A stretch of DNA of 64,000 nt from Multivorans sp965232105 (GCA_965232105.1 OZ246956.1:2108001-2172000), one strand, 5' to 3'. Counted from the stretch's first letter, positions 16,475 to 26,751 are shown. Notes: generated from the sequence alone by a model not told the origin. Made by a program: numbers and translations.

Positions 16475-17884
16475 ATGAAGCAGGCAATCGGATTGCTGCT
16501 GATCCTCGCCCTCGCCGCCCCGGTCGCGGCGGCGAACAACAACAACGACGCGCCGACGGCCACGCCGACCTACTACGGCGAAGTGCAGTCGATCCTGGAG
16601 CAGGAGTGCCAGGTCTGCCACCGCCCGAACGGCGCGAACCTGGGCGGAATGGTGGCGCCGATGGCGTTCACCAGCTACCAGGAAACGCGGCCCTGGGCGC
16701 GTTCGATCGCCCGCCAGGTCGAGTCCGGCCTGATGCCGCCGTGGCATGCGGATTCACAGCATGCGGGCGTGTTTGTGAACGAGCGCTCCCTGACCGATGA
16801 GCAGAAGGCCACTCTGATCGCCTGGGCCAAGGGCGGAGCGCCGATGGGCAACGCGGCCGACGCGCCGCCTGCCAAGGTGTGGGAAGCCACCGACGGCTGG
16901 ACGATCGGCGAACCGGACCTGGTCATGGACATGGGTCAGGACTACTTCGTCGAGGATGACGTCCAGGATCAGTACATCAACTTCGAGACCGTGATCACGG
17001 AAGAGATGCTGCCGGAACCGCGCTGGATCAAGGCGGTTGAGTTCCGTCCGGGCGGCCCCGTCGTGCATCACATCATCGCGCGCCCCTTCGGCGGTATCGC
17101 CCCGGGCAACGACCCGACGGTTCACAACGACGGCTTCGGCACGCTTGTTGAGCCGGGCACTACGATCCGCTGGCAGATGCACTACCACAAGGAGCCGGGG
17201 CCTGGCACCGGCACCTGGGATCGCTCCTCGGTGGCGCTCCGCTTCTACCCGGAGGACTACGAGCCCACGTACGTGATGCAGAACAACGGGATGGGCAAGT
17301 TCGACTTCCAGATTCCGCCGGGCGATTCGAACTACGTCGCCACGAAGAGTGCGACCTTCGAGCGCGACGCGCTCCTGCTCGGCTACACGCCGCACATGCA
17401 CCTGCGAGGCAAGTCGGCTCGCTACGTGGCGAAGTACCCGGACGGCACGGAGGAGGTGCTGCTCGACGTGCCGCGCTACGACTTCAACTGGCAGACGCAC
17501 TACAAGTACGCTGCCGGCGGCAAGCGGATTCCGGCCGGCACCGAGATCGAACTGACGATGGCCTGGGACAACTCGGCCGACAACCCGGCGAACCCCGATC
17601 CGACCCAGACGGTCGTCTACGGTGGTCCGACCACGTCCGAGATGATGTTCGGCTTCGTGTCCTACGCGGACGCCAAGCCGAACTACAGGCCGTCGGAGAC
17701 GGGGTTCCTCGGCGGCCAGCGGTTCAATCGCGAGGCCTTCAAGAAGCGAATCAAGGATGAATTCGGAGTCGACTGGGACTCGCTGAGCGAGGAAGAGCAG
17801 GGCAAGATGTTCCGGCGTTTCCGCCAGCAGCAGAGGCAGTCTGACAGCGAGGGCAGCGAAGGAACGGTCAGCGGCGGCGAGTAA
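16475..17884 (+). CDS. Cytochrome c / copper type II monooxygenase-like fusion, paralogue 2
   Basis: 469 residues from ATG 16475, which is supported by GAGGAGA upstream. Signal peptide MKQAIGLLLILALAAPVAAA, then a haem c site CQVCH (about residues 46-50), an MPPWHAD segment, and the copper-domain motifs VVHHII, MHYH, TPHMHLRGKS and TSEMM. It shares VPRYDFNWQTHYK-like and DNSADNPANPDPT-like blocks with the divergent paralogue at 15044-16288, so the two arose by duplication. It differs by a longer C-terminal tail rich in charged residues (EEEQGKMFRRFRQQQRQSDS). A rho-independent terminator follows. Probably a periplasmic oxidoreductase; the substrate is unknown. Confidence 0.86.
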   Translation: MKQAIGLLLILALAAPVAAANNNNDAPTATPTYYGEVQSILEQECQVCHRPNGANLGGMVAPMAFTSYQETRPWARSIARQVESGLMPPWHADSQHAGVFVNERSLTDEQKATLIAWAKGGAPMGNAADAPPAKVWEATDGWTIGEPDLVMDMGQDYFVEDDVQDQYINFETVITEEMLPEPRWIKAVEFRPGGPVVHHIIARPFGGIAPGNDPTVHNDGFGTLVEPGTTIRWQMHYHKEPGPGTGTWDRSSVALRFYPEDYEPTYVMQNNGMGKFDFQIPPGDSNYVATKSATFERDALLLGYTPHMHLRGKSARYVAKYPDGTEEVLLDVPRYDFNWQTHYKYAAGGKRIPAGTEIELTMAWDNSADNPANPDPTQTVVYGGPTTSEMMFGFVSYADAKPNYRPSETGFLGGQRFNREAFKKRIKDEFGVDWDSLSEEEQGKMFRRFRQQQRQSDSEGSEGTVSGGE

Positions 17885-17917
17885 CGCCGGCGATCCAGTC
17901 GCTTCGTGAGATCGACG

Positions 17918-17953
17918 AACCCCGCCCCGGCTTCGGCCGCGGCGGGGTTTTTC
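17918..17953 (+). terminator. Rho-independent terminator
   Basis: Arms AACCCCGCC (17918-17926) and GGCGGGGTT (17941-17949) flank a GC-rich loop and run into a T-tract (GGTTTTTCC). It ends the 16475-17884 gene and separates it from the convergent recD. Confidence 0.9.
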
Positions 17954-17963
17954 CTTATGGGGG

Positions 17964-19724
17964 CTAGCGGAGCCGGTCCAGGAGTCCGGTCGCCCGTGAC
18001 GTGGTCCGCATGACCGCGGCCCTGACGGCCTTTTCGTTCGCCAACACGGTCACGCGCTCCCGCGCCCTCGTTACGGCGGTGTAGAACAGCTCCCTCGCGT
18101 TGACGCGCGACTCCGCGTCGCCGGGTACGAAGACGACCTCGTCGTACTCCGAGCCCTGGGCGCGGTGAACGGTGAGGGCGAAGAAGCTCTCGTGCTGCGG
18201 CAGGCGGGAGGACGAGACGAGGTAGCGCTCGCCGTCGCGGTCGAGGTCCGGGAACCAGACCCGGGTGCGGCCCGAGTCGGTGGGCAGGACGACGCCGGTG
18301 TCGCCGTTGGAGAGATTCGTCTGCCGGTCGTTGCGGCTGACGATGATCGGACGCCCGACGTAGAAATCGTCGTACTCGGTCCTGCGTCCCAACTCGGCGA
18401 GGCGACGCTCGACAAGGCGATTGAAGCGGTCGGTGCCGAACGGGCCGCGCCGGTGGCTGCACAGAACGCGCCTGGCCGGGAACGGAGAGGCGCGCTCAGG
18501 ATCCGTCTCGAGAGCGGCCATGTGTTCGTTCCACTCCGTCGCGCATTCCCGCGCGAACTCGTCGAAAACGGCCTCGTCCTCGAGCGGCAGCAGTCCGGTC
18601 TCGCCGTTGCGTCCGTCCTTGAGCAGTTCGATAGCGCCGTCGACGTTCCCGGCGACCACGGCCCGGGCGAGGCGTCCGATTCCCGAGTCGGCCCTGAAGC
18701 GGTAGTTCTTCCTGAGCGTCGTCACGCAGGCGCTCAGGGGCCCTCGTTCTCCGGCCCGGCAGAGATCGCTGAAGACCGAGCCCGGCTCGACCGAAGACAA
18801 CTGATTCGCGTCGCCCAGGAGGATCAACCGGCAGTGTTCCGGTAGCGCGGTCGCAAGGCGGACCATCAACGGCAGGTCGGCCATCGAGCATTCGTCCACG
18901 ACCAGGGCGTCAAGGCGGTTCAACCGGCTGGTCCGGCTTGCCAGCAACCGGTGAATCGTCCACGCCTCCGCCGGGAACTCGTGCAGTCCCGCCACCCCGC
19001 GCAACGGGCTTTCGCCAAGCTTCCCGCGCACTGACTCCTGGATGCGCGAGGCCGCCTTGCCCGTCGGCGCCGCGAGGCCGATCCGGCGCGAGTGGGCGGA
19101 GCCGGTCGCGACGAGGACGGCGATCAGCTTTGCCGCGAGCGTCGTCTTCCCGGTGCCGGGGCCGCCGGTGACGATGCACAGGCGCCGTTCCAGCGCCGTG
19201 CGCAGCGCGGCGACCGCTTCGGCGGTTCGATCTTCGCGGTCGTCGAACATCCGCTCGATCGCGGGCGAAGTCGCGGGTACCGCTTTGGTGTCCCTGGCGA
19301 GTTCGATCAACCGCGCGGCCAGTCGGGCTTCGGCGTCGAACAGCCGGTGCAGGTAGAGGCGATCCTGGTCCATGACCAGGGGGCGATCCGCGCCCAGGGT
19401 CTCGCCGGCAGCGACGACCGGGCTGCGGGCGAGCGCCTCGAGAAGGGTTGCGCGTCGGGGCAGTGCGATTGCCCGCAGTTCCGGGTCCAGCGCCTCCGCC
19501 GTTCGGATCGAGTCGGGCTGCTCGACGAGGGCGACGATCGGCTTGCCGGCCGCGCGCAGGTCCAGGCAGGTGTGACCGTTCCGATGGACCGCGCTGGTGG
19601 CGGCAGCCGCGAGCGCCACATCGTCGCCGGCGCCGAAATCCGTCATCAGTTGAGCGAAACAGCGGTCGATGTCGGCGAAGACGCCGGCCTGGGTCAGGGC
19701 GTCGATCAGGGCGTGCCCGCTCAT
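17964..19724 (-). CDS. recD: RecBCD exonuclease V alpha subunit
   Basis: Fast 5'-3' SF1 helicase of the RecBCD double-strand-break repair enzyme, 586 residues. The Walker A motif VTGGPGTGKTTLAAKL is at about 185-200. DECSMAD (Walker B), LLGDANQLSSVEPG and the C-terminal TVHRAQGSEYDEV are the remaining helicase motifs. ATG 19724 overlaps the recB stop (ATGA), so it is translated with recB; a start at 19742 is less likely. Third gene of recC-recB-recD. Confidence 0.95.
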   Translation of the reverse strand: MSGHALIDALTQAGVFADIDRCFAQLMTDFGAGDDVALAAAATSAVHRNGHTCLDLRAAGKPIVALVEQPDSIRTAEALDPELRAIALPRRATLLEALARSPVVAAGETLGADRPLVMDQDRLYLHRLFDAEARLAARLIELARDTKAVPATSPAIERMFDDREDRTAEAVAALRTALERRLCIVTGGPGTGKTTLAAKLIAVLVATGSAHSRRIGLAAPTGKAASRIQESVRGKLGESPLRGVAGLHEFPAEAWTIHRLLASRTSRLNRLDALVVDECSMADLPLMVRLATALPEHCRLILLGDANQLSSVEPGSVFSDLCRAGERGPLSACVTTLRKNYRFRADSGIGRLARAVVAGNVDGAIELLKDGRNGETGLLPLEDEAVFDEFARECATEWNEHMAALETDPERASPFPARRVLCSHRRGPFGTDRFNRLVERRLAELGRRTEYDDFYVGRPIIVSRNDRQTNLSNGDTGVVLPTDSGRTRVWFPDLDRDGERYLVSSSRLPQHESFFALTVHRAQGSEYDEVVFVPGDAESRVNARELFYTAVTRARERVTVLANEKAVRAAVMRTTSRATGLLDRLR

Positions 19725-22700
19725 GGCGTTCTGTCGAAGCACGCGTCGATCGCCTCGATGCAGGCTCGGGACGGCCGGCGCCGGAAGACTCCGCTTCCCG
19801 GGACGTTCGGCCTCATGCCGCGCAGGAAGAGGTAGAAGGCGCCGCCGACGTCGCGGTCGTAGTCGTACTCCGGCAGTCGCAGGCGCAGCAGGCGGTGCAG
19901 CGCGGTCAGGTACAGGAGGTACTGGAGGTGGTAGCCGTGGTGGCGCATCGATTGGGCGATCCTCTCCTCCGAGTAGGCGGCGAGGTCGGGGCCGAGGCGG
20001 TTCGACTTGTAGTCCATGACGTACCAGCGGCCGTCGTGGCGTGCCGTGAGATCGATGAAGCCGTGCAGAAAGCCGTTGATCTTCGCGTCGTCGTCGGGAA
20101 GCCGGTGGTCGTAGCCATGCTCCTCGAGGCAGCGCCCGAGTTCCGTTCGGTTCAGGGTCGCTACCGGCAGGTGGAACTCCATCTCGGTGATCGGCTGCTC
20201 AAGGTCGGAGAGCCGGAACACGCCGCCGGCCTCGCCGGGCCTCGCGAGCGGCGTGTCGAGCGCGTTCTCGACCAGTGCCGCCGCGGCTTGCAGCCATTTG
20301 TCGTGGAAGCCGTAGCGGGGGAGGACGGCGCGGCAGACCTGCTCCAGGTCGGCGGTGTCAGGGTCGCCCAGATAGCGCTCGAAGATCTCGTGCAGGCAGT
20401 TGCCGGTTCGCCCGCCGCCGGGAAGGTTGAAGATCGTCTCCGCCTCCTCCGCCGATTGCTCGGTCGGAGTCTCCGGCGCCTCGACCGCCGTCGCTTCGTC
20501 GTGATCTGGAGGTTCGACCTCGTCGCGGTCGCGTTCGGGCGCGCCGGCGCCCGTCGACAGCGCCGAGTAGCTGGTCCGCTGCCGGATGAGTTCGAGCTTG
20601 CCTTCGAATGTTCGGGCTGCGAGGGGTTCGGCTTTGCCGGCGTCGTCGCTCGCCTGTGTCGCGAGGGGCTCGGCCTCGATCTCCCGGACCGAGATCGCTC
20701 CGGACGCCCGCTCGGCGAACTGCTGGACCTGGGTCCGCCACTCGGCGGCGCTCAGGCCCCTCACGTAGCTCGCGTTGGCGTCCAGTGCCTGGGCGGCCTT
20801 CTCCTGGCTAACGTCCGTGTCGCCGTGGAGGAGCCAAGCCATCGGCGCGTACTCGGCCTGGCCGTCCAGGGCCCAGGTCACCACGCAGCGGTACTGGGCC
20901 CGGGTCAGAGCCACATAGAGCAGACGCAGCTCGTCGGCGTGCTCTTCGACGCGTTCGCGGGCGTAGGCCTCGTCCGACGGACACAGATCGAGCACCGGCG
21001 TCTCGCGGTCCGGGTCGTAGTACTCGGCCGTGGGCGCTCTCTGCCTGCCGGCCGGGGGCCGGCGTCCGTCCCAGGCGAAGGGATAGAAGACGACGGGGAA
21101 CTCGAGCCCCTTGGCGCGATGAACGGTGACGATCTTCACCAGGTCCTCGTCGCTCTCGAGGCGAAGCTGGGCCGTTTCGTCGCCAGGCCGGGACTCCGCC
21201 CTCGATTGCTGGAACCAGTCGAGGAGGCCCTGGCGCGATGGACGGTTTCTGGTCTCCGCTTCATGGAGCAGGTCGGCCAGGTGAAGGTAGTTCGTCAGCC
21301 GGCGCGGCCCGTTCGGGTAGGCGAGCAGGTTCGCGGAACAGTCGGGGTCGCCGGCGAAGAGGATGCGGCGCATGAGCGTCGCGATACCTCGCTCTCGCCA
21401 GACGTCGGACCACTCGCGGGCAAGACCCCGCCAGTGGTCCCAAACGTCGTCGTCGTCCCGCAGTCCGGCCAGTTCCTCCATGTGGAGCCCGAACAGATCG
21501 GCGGCCAGTGCCCCGCGAAGCAGCGGAGTGGCACGGTACTCCGACTCGTCGAGGCACAGCGCGCGGAGAAGGCGATAAAGGGTGTCGGCTTCCGCCGAGT
21601 CGAAGATGCTGTCCGTGCCGAGTTCTACGCTGTCGGCGCCGAGTGCCCTCAGGGCCTCGGCCACGGCCTTCCCCTGACTGCCCTTGCGGACGAGCACGGC
21701 AATGTCGCCGGCCCTGAGCTGCTTGCTCCCGTCGCGGTTCTCCAGCATGGCGGCGCCGTCCTTTCCCAGCGCGATCAGCCGGACGATCTCGCGGGCGCAT
21801 TGCTCCGCCGCCAGCCGGGTGGTCTCCGGCTTCGTTCGCTTGCCGCCCTCCGCCCGGGGCATCAGAACGAACTGGAACGGGGTCGGGTCGTCTCCCTCGT
21901 CGTTCACGACGAGGGAGACGACACGGCGGTCGGCCGGCGCCGAGGCCGCGAATGCGAACTCGGGAAGCACGAACGGCCTCGGCCGGGCGAAGATCTCGTT
22001 CACGGCGCGGATCAGTCCGGGCGTGGAGCGGTAGTTGTCCTCGAGGCTGAGCGGTCGGCTGGCGGCGGACAGACGACCCTGCGCCTCCAGGTAGGCGAAG
22101 ACGTCTGCGCCGCGGAAACGGTAGATCGACTGCTTCGGGTCGCCGACGACGAACAGACGCCCGCTCGCGCCGTCGCCGTCGCCGTCGCCGTCGCCGGGGA
22201 AGACCTTCCTGAAGATCTCGGCCTGGAGGCGATCCGTGTCCTGGAACTCGTCGATCAGGGCGACCGGGTAGCGGGTACGGATACGTCGGGCGAGTTCGGC
22301 GCCGCGCTCTCCGGTCAGAGCGCGGTGGAGCTCCACGAGCAGCGCGTCGAAGCCGAGGCGCCGGTCGATCCAGGAGTTGTGATGCAGAGTGTTCCCGACA
22401 TCGTGGAGGAGGCTGTGACGCCGGCCCGCGAGCCACAGCCGGCCGTACTCGTCGCCCAGTTCGCCGGCGCGTTCGAAATGGTCGAACAAGGGGAAGGACG
22501 GCGCCGGGTTGTTCTTGTAGAAGCCCTTCTTGAGGGCCGAGGTTCCGAAGGCGCGGACCAGGTTCGGCGCGAGTTCCTGCGGGGCCCCGGCGTCGAACGC
22601 TTCGATGATCGTGCGGCCGCGAACCGCCACGCCGTTCCGGTTCGTCTTCGTCCACCGGTCCGGGTCGGCCACTTCCAGGAACGCCTGTCGCTGGGCGGGG

Positions 22701-23413
22701 TCGGACCAGGCGTTCCGGGCGTGGCTCAGCGCTTCGAGCCACTCGTCCCGCTTCGACCGCAGGTCCGCGTCCGCGCTGTCGGGAGAGCCTGCGCCGCGGA
22801 TTTCCTGCCGCTTCGCGTGGTGGCCCGCGACCCAGGCCGTCGTGTCCTCGTCGGGGACGAAGTTCTCCGACTTCGCGTACTCGAGCAGCGCGATGGGCTC
22901 TCCGGTCATCCGGCGTCGCCAGAAGTCGCGCGTTCCGGCGGCCACGGCCAGCGCGTCGTCGCCGTTCACGCCGAACGAGAAGGGTGTGCCGGCGTGGAGG
23001 GCGAACTCCAGCAGGGCCCGCTGGCAGAATCCGTGGATCGTCGTGATGTTCGCCCGGTCGAAGTCGCGAACGGCGTCCCGGAGCCGGGTCAGCGCGTCGG
23101 TTTCTCGAATCCCGAGGCGCCGCCAGCATGACCACAGGTCACGCGCCTGCTGGTCGGCCGGAGCGCCCGGCTCGGCGACCGCCCGCCGGGCCGTCTGCAG
23201 GGTTCGTCGCACGCGGGTGCGCAGTTCGCCGGCGGCGGAAATCGTGAAGGTCACGATCAGGAGGTCGTCGATGGCCCGGTGCTCTTCGACGATCAGGCGT
23301 GCCGCCAGCGTCGTCAGGGCGTACGTCTTTCCGGTTCCGGCGCTCGCCTCGATCAGGAGGTCGGCGTCGAGGGGCGCGCTGAAGGGGTCGCGGCGCTCGC
23401 GTCCCGCGGTCAC
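19721..23413 (-). CDS. recB: RecBCD exonuclease V beta subunit
   Basis: 1,230-residue UvrD-like 3'-5' helicase fused to a C-terminal nuclease. Walker A EASAGTGKTYAL is at about 23-34, followed by TIHGFCQRALLEF, LIDEFQDTD and VVGDPKQSIYRFRGADVFAY. Near the C-terminus is the RecB-family nuclease signature FIDLTARHDGRWYVMDYKSN, so nuclease activity should be intact. A hexanucleotide repeat encodes GDGDGDGDG just before the VVGDPKQ motif. The GTG start overlaps the recC stop (GTGA). Partner of recC and recD in DNA end processing and destruction of foreign linear DNA. Confidence 0.96.
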   Translation of the reverse strand: MTAGRERRDPFSAPLDADLLIEASAGTGKTYALTTLAARLIVEEHRAIDDLLIVTFTISAAGELRTRVRRTLQTARRAVAEPGAPADQQARDLWSCWRRLGIRETDALTRLRDAVRDFDRANITTIHGFCQRALLEFALHAGTPFSFGVNGDDALAVAAGTRDFWRRRMTGEPIALLEYAKSENFVPDEDTTAWVAGHHAKRQEIRGAGSPDSADADLRSKRDEWLEALSHARNAWSDPAQRQAFLEVADPDRWTKTNRNGVAVRGRTIIEAFDAGAPQELAPNLVRAFGTSALKKGFYKNNPAPSFPLFDHFERAGELGDEYGRLWLAGRRHSLLHDVGNTLHHNSWIDRRLGFDALLVELHRALTGERGAELARRIRTRYPVALIDEFQDTDRLQAEIFRKVFPGDGDGDGDGASGRLFVVGDPKQSIYRFRGADVFAYLEAQGRLSAASRPLSLEDNYRSTPGLIRAVNEIFARPRPFVLPEFAFAASAPADRRVVSLVVNDEGDDPTPFQFVLMPRAEGGKRTKPETTRLAAEQCAREIVRLIALGKDGAAMLENRDGSKQLRAGDIAVLVRKGSQGKAVAEALRALGADSVELGTDSIFDSAEADTLYRLLRALCLDESEYRATPLLRGALAADLFGLHMEELAGLRDDDDVWDHWRGLAREWSDVWRERGIATLMRRILFAGDPDCSANLLAYPNGPRRLTNYLHLADLLHEAETRNRPSRQGLLDWFQQSRAESRPGDETAQLRLESDEDLVKIVTVHRAKGLEFPVVFYPFAWDGRRPPAGRQRAPTAEYYDPDRETPVLDLCPSDEAYARERVEEHADELRLLYVALTRAQYRCVVTWALDGQAEYAPMAWLLHGDTDVSQEKAAQALDANASYVRGLSAAEWRTQVQQFAERASGAISVREIEAEPLATQASDDAGKAEPLAARTFEGKLELIRQRTSYSALSTGAGAPERDRDEVEPPDHDEATAVEAPETPTEQSAEEAETIFNLPGGGRTGNCLHEIFERYLGDPDTADLEQVCRAVLPRYGFHDKWLQAAAALVENALDTPLARPGEAGGVFRLSDLEQPITEMEFHLPVATLNRTELGRCLEEHGYDHRLPDDDAKINGFLHGFIDLTARHDGRWYVMDYKSNRLGPDLAAYSEERIAQSMRHHGYHLQYLLYLTALHRLLRLRLPEYDYDRDVGGAFYLFLRGMRPNVPGSGVFRRRPSRACIEAIDACFDRTP

Positions 23414-26400
23414 GCGGTTGCCTTCCTGAGCGGTCCGAGCAGGCGCCGTGCCAGCTTCTCGAACTCGTCACACTGGGGGCTTTTGCCGAAGATCATCCGG
23501 TGGCAGGCGTCGTTGCCTTCGCTGAAGCTCATGCGCGACCAGGCGTCCTGGACGTTCGCCCCCCAGGCTTCCTTCGCCGTCCACTCCCAGGATGTGCGGG
23601 CGAAGAACGGCAGCGGCCGCCGCCGGCTGTCTTGCCAGGCCTCGATCCAGTTGCCGAGGAGGGCCTGGGCTTCATCGGGCGTTGGGCCCTCGAGCCGGAC
23701 CGTCTCGACGTTTCGCCCGCAGCCGAACAGATGAGCCGCGGCCGTCCGCTCCCGTTCGCAGATCAGCGCCAGCAGCCGCAGCCAGGACGCGATGCGGTCT
23801 TTCGGGCGCAGACTGCCGACTCGCCAGAAGAGCAGTTCGTCGCTCTCTTGATGGAATTGCTCGATCGCGCCGGTCAGGCGGACGTTCCCGAACCCGACCT
23901 CCACGCCGTGCCGGGAGGCCGCGCGATGTTCCCCGAACCGTTCGAGCGCCTGCTCGAGTTCCGCGACCTGGGCCGCGGACTGCCGGTGCTGGACGCGTCC
24001 GAGGTTCTCCGCGGGCAGCAGGCCGCGGGCCGCCGCCAGTTCGATCGATCGTTCGCCGTCCAGTTCGCCGGCGCCTCCGGCGAGTTCGCTCTTCAGTTGC
24101 CAGACCTCGAGGGCGTTCAGGTCCAGAGGCTCGTCGCTCGCGACTTCCTCGTCGCGGGTATCGAGCATCCCGCCCAGCCGGTTGCGGAAGAAGTGCTGCG
24201 AGGGACTGGCGGCGAAGCGAATCAGGTCCTCCAGTTCGAGTTCCACCGGAGCGCCGGCCTGTTCGTCGGCGGCGACTTCACCGGCGAAGCGGTTGGGCTC
24301 CTCGCCACGGGTTTGAAGCGCCGTGGCGGCTTCCAGCATGGGCTGGGAGTAGCTGAACAGGGCGGGCGCGTCCGACTCGAAGTACCTGCGGCTGAACGGT
24401 TGCAGGGGGTGCTTCGTTTCCCAGCGACCGGGTTGGTCCGGCGCCGGCGTTGCCTCACGGAAGCGGCCGTTCAGGTAGTCGGTCAGTTCGCTCACGACGA
24501 CCGACGGCGGAATCGGATTGTCCTCCTGCAGATCTCTGCCGGTGTAGGTCAGAAGGAAGCAGCTCCGGGCCGCGAGCAGGGCCTCGAGGAAGGCGAAACG
24601 GTCCTCGCGGCGAAGATCCCGGTCGCCCGGCCTTGGCGCTTCGCGGTCGAACAGGTCGGCCTGGAAGTCGAAGGGCTCGGGCGGCGGGCGGCGCGGGAAG
24701 GCGCGGTCGTTCATCCCGATGGCGCAGATCACCCTGGCGGGGAAAATCTGCCCGGAAGCCAGGCCGGCGACCGCGATGCCGTCCGCCAGCCTCGGCGCCG
24801 AACGCGCGGACTTCGCGGCAAGGTCGTTCAGCGCGTCTCGCAGGACGGAAAACGGGATCGACCCCGTGTTGCCGGCCCGCCGGCACTCTTCGTGGAACTC
24901 GTCGATGAGCCGGGAAACGGTGTTCACTTCCCTGACCGCTTCGGCGCCGGCGCGGAACTCGGTGCTGAAGAAGCGGCCGAGAATGTCCTCTTGCAGGCGG
25001 TCCGTCCAGCCGTCGGCGTCGTCTTCGACCCCCGACCAGCCGCTCAGCTCCTGGACGAACTCGCAGTAGCGGTGGAAGCGGCCGAACAGTTCGTAGTCGC
25101 CGGCGCCGGCATGAAAGCCCCATCGATCCAGGGCGCTGGGGGTTACCTCGTCGACCAGCACGTCGCCTTCTTCGACCGCGTAGCCGAGCAGCAGCCGGTC
25201 GAGGCCGCGGCGCCAGTTGTGGTTCACGGAGGCCGGCACGTCGAGTTCGGTGCGGTGGTCTCCGTCGATGCCCCACCGGATTCGGGACTCCGCGACGGCG
25301 CCCCGGATCGTGGCGAGTCCCGTGTCGTCGATTCCGAATCGGGCACGCACGGACGCCGCGAGCAGCGGCGCCAGGACGTCGTTCGCCGTGTAGCGGGAGT
25401 CGGGCAGTTCCAGGAGATCGAGAAAGGCGGCCAGGGCGGCGCCTTCCTTGAGCCTCCGCGTGCCGACGCTGACGCCGATGCGGCCGGCCGAGCGGAAGAC
25501 CGCCTCGACCAGGGGCGCGTAGGTGTCCAGGTCGGGCGTGAGCACGAGCACGTCGGCGGGCTGGATGTCCGGGTGGTCGTCGAAGAGGCCCAGCAGCCGG
25601 TCGTGCAGGACCTCGACTTCGCGGGTCGGGGAATGGCAGACGTGGATCTGGATCGAGTCGTCCGGCTCACCCGGTTCGTCTTTCGCCGCGTGGGCGCCCG
25701 AGCCGCCGCCGAGGATGTCGCGCTGCACGACGGACAGGCGGGAAGCGCCGCCTGGTGCGTCCTTCGCCGCGGAACGGTCCACGACGACGATGTCGCCTCG
25801 TTCGGCCTGGAGCTGTTCCCGCAGGTCGCGCGCCGACCCGCCCCAGGCGTCGAGCAGTTCGTTCGCTTGATCGACGTCCTCCGGACCGAGCGAACCGGTC
25901 CAGAAACGCCGGCTCGGACTGAGCAGGTACAGGTCGACGTCGAATACCTGTGCGGCGAGGCGCAGTACCTCGACGTAGGTGGGCGACAGCGCGGCGACAT
26001 GGAAGAAGCTCACGCGTTTCCTCCGGGTTGCCGCGGTGCGTCCAGCGAGTGCTTCCCTGTAGCGGTCGATCGCGTCCACCCAGTGCTGCGGCTCGGTGTC
26101 CGCGGCCGCCAAGTCCGCCCAGAGCCGAGCGTGCCAGCCGTCTTCCGATCCCCTCTGCCAGGCGCGGATGCTCTCCGGCCGGTACACGCGGCAGCGGTCG
26201 TAGGCGACGGCGAGCTGGTCGGCGAGTTCGAACCGCTTGCGTGCGTTGCCGTCCTCGACGTAGCGCGCGATCTCGTCGTCTCCCGTCCACTCCGCGAGAA
26301 GGTCGAAGATCCTCCACCGCAGGTAGGGCGGCCCGTACACGGATTCCCCGGTCAGAGCCTTCACTTCCTCGCGCATGGCCGCCCAGGCGAACTCGGCCTG

Positions 26401-26631
26401 CAGCTCGACTTTCAGGTGGGCGGCGACGCCCAGGTGCGTGGCCAGTTCGAGCCGAAGCCACTGCCCCAGCAGCGGGTCCGGCACGACGATGCGCTCCGGC
26501 TCGAGCGGTTGCGCGGGATTGCGGTCCATCTCCTCGGCGAGCCACGCCGCCAGCGTCTCCAGGCGGTTCGAGGCGTGGAGACGGATCGCGGTGCCGGGCC
26601 GGTCCGGGAGCAGGGAGAGCTGCTCGGCCAT
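23410..26631 (-). CDS. recC: RecBCD exonuclease V gamma subunit
   Basis: RecC, the inactive-helicase subunit that splits the DNA duplex and reads Chi-like signals. 1,073 residues from ATG 26631; an in-frame ATG at 26643 is also possible. Family features seen: LHASNRLETLAAWLAEEM and PLEPERIVVPDPLLGQWLRL at the start, the conserved block LEVEVLHDRLLGLFDDHPDIQ-like around 370 and PARVICAIGMNDRAFPRRPP in the C-terminal half. First gene of the recCBD operon, with 4-base overlaps between all three. Confidence 0.94.
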   Translation of the reverse strand: MAEQLSLLPDRPGTAIRLHASNRLETLAAWLAEEMDRNPAQPLEPERIVVPDPLLGQWLRLELATHLGVAAHLKVELQAEFAWAAMREEVKALTGESVYGPPYLRWRIFDLLAEWTGDDEIARYVEDGNARKRFELADQLAVAYDRCRVYRPESIRAWQRGSEDGWHARLWADLAAADTEPQHWVDAIDRYREALAGRTAATRRKRVSFFHVAALSPTYVEVLRLAAQVFDVDLYLLSPSRRFWTGSLGPEDVDQANELLDAWGGSARDLREQLQAERGDIVVVDRSAAKDAPGGASRLSVVQRDILGGGSGAHAAKDEPGEPDDSIQIHVCHSPTREVEVLHDRLLGLFDDHPDIQPADVLVLTPDLDTYAPLVEAVFRSAGRIGVSVGTRRLKEGAALAAFLDLLELPDSRYTANDVLAPLLAASVRARFGIDDTGLATIRGAVAESRIRWGIDGDHRTELDVPASVNHNWRRGLDRLLLGYAVEEGDVLVDEVTPSALDRWGFHAGAGDYELFGRFHRYCEFVQELSGWSGVEDDADGWTDRLQEDILGRFFSTEFRAGAEAVREVNTVSRLIDEFHEECRRAGNTGSIPFSVLRDALNDLAAKSARSAPRLADGIAVAGLASGQIFPARVICAIGMNDRAFPRRPPPEPFDFQADLFDREAPRPGDRDLRREDRFAFLEALLAARSCFLLTYTGRDLQEDNPIPPSVVVSELTDYLNGRFREATPAPDQPGRWETKHPLQPFSRRYFESDAPALFSYSQPMLEAATALQTRGEEPNRFAGEVAADEQAGAPVELELEDLIRFAASPSQHFFRNRLGGMLDTRDEEVASDEPLDLNALEVWQLKSELAGGAGELDGERSIELAAARGLLPAENLGRVQHRQSAAQVAELEQALERFGEHRAASRHGVEVGFGNVRLTGAIEQFHQESDELLFWRVGSLRPKDRIASWLRLLALICERERTAAAHLFGCGRNVETVRLEGPTPDEAQALLGNWIEAWQDSRRRPLPFFARTSWEWTAKEAWGANVQDAWSRMSFSEGNDACHRMIFGKSPQCDEFEKLARRLLGPLRKATA

Positions 26632-26751
26632 CGGGTTCCGCATCGCGTGATTGTAGGCCGCATCGCGCGGCTGCTAGGGTGCCGGATCGCAGTCCGATTC
26701 TTCAATCGCGAAGAGGAACATCGCGGCAAGAGTCTGAGCACACATCAGAAC

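Noticed and set aside
19448..23131. Very long plus-strand open frame opposite recB
   Set aside because: It mirrors recB on the other strand in GC-rich DNA and has no recognisable domain. recB has all expected motifs.
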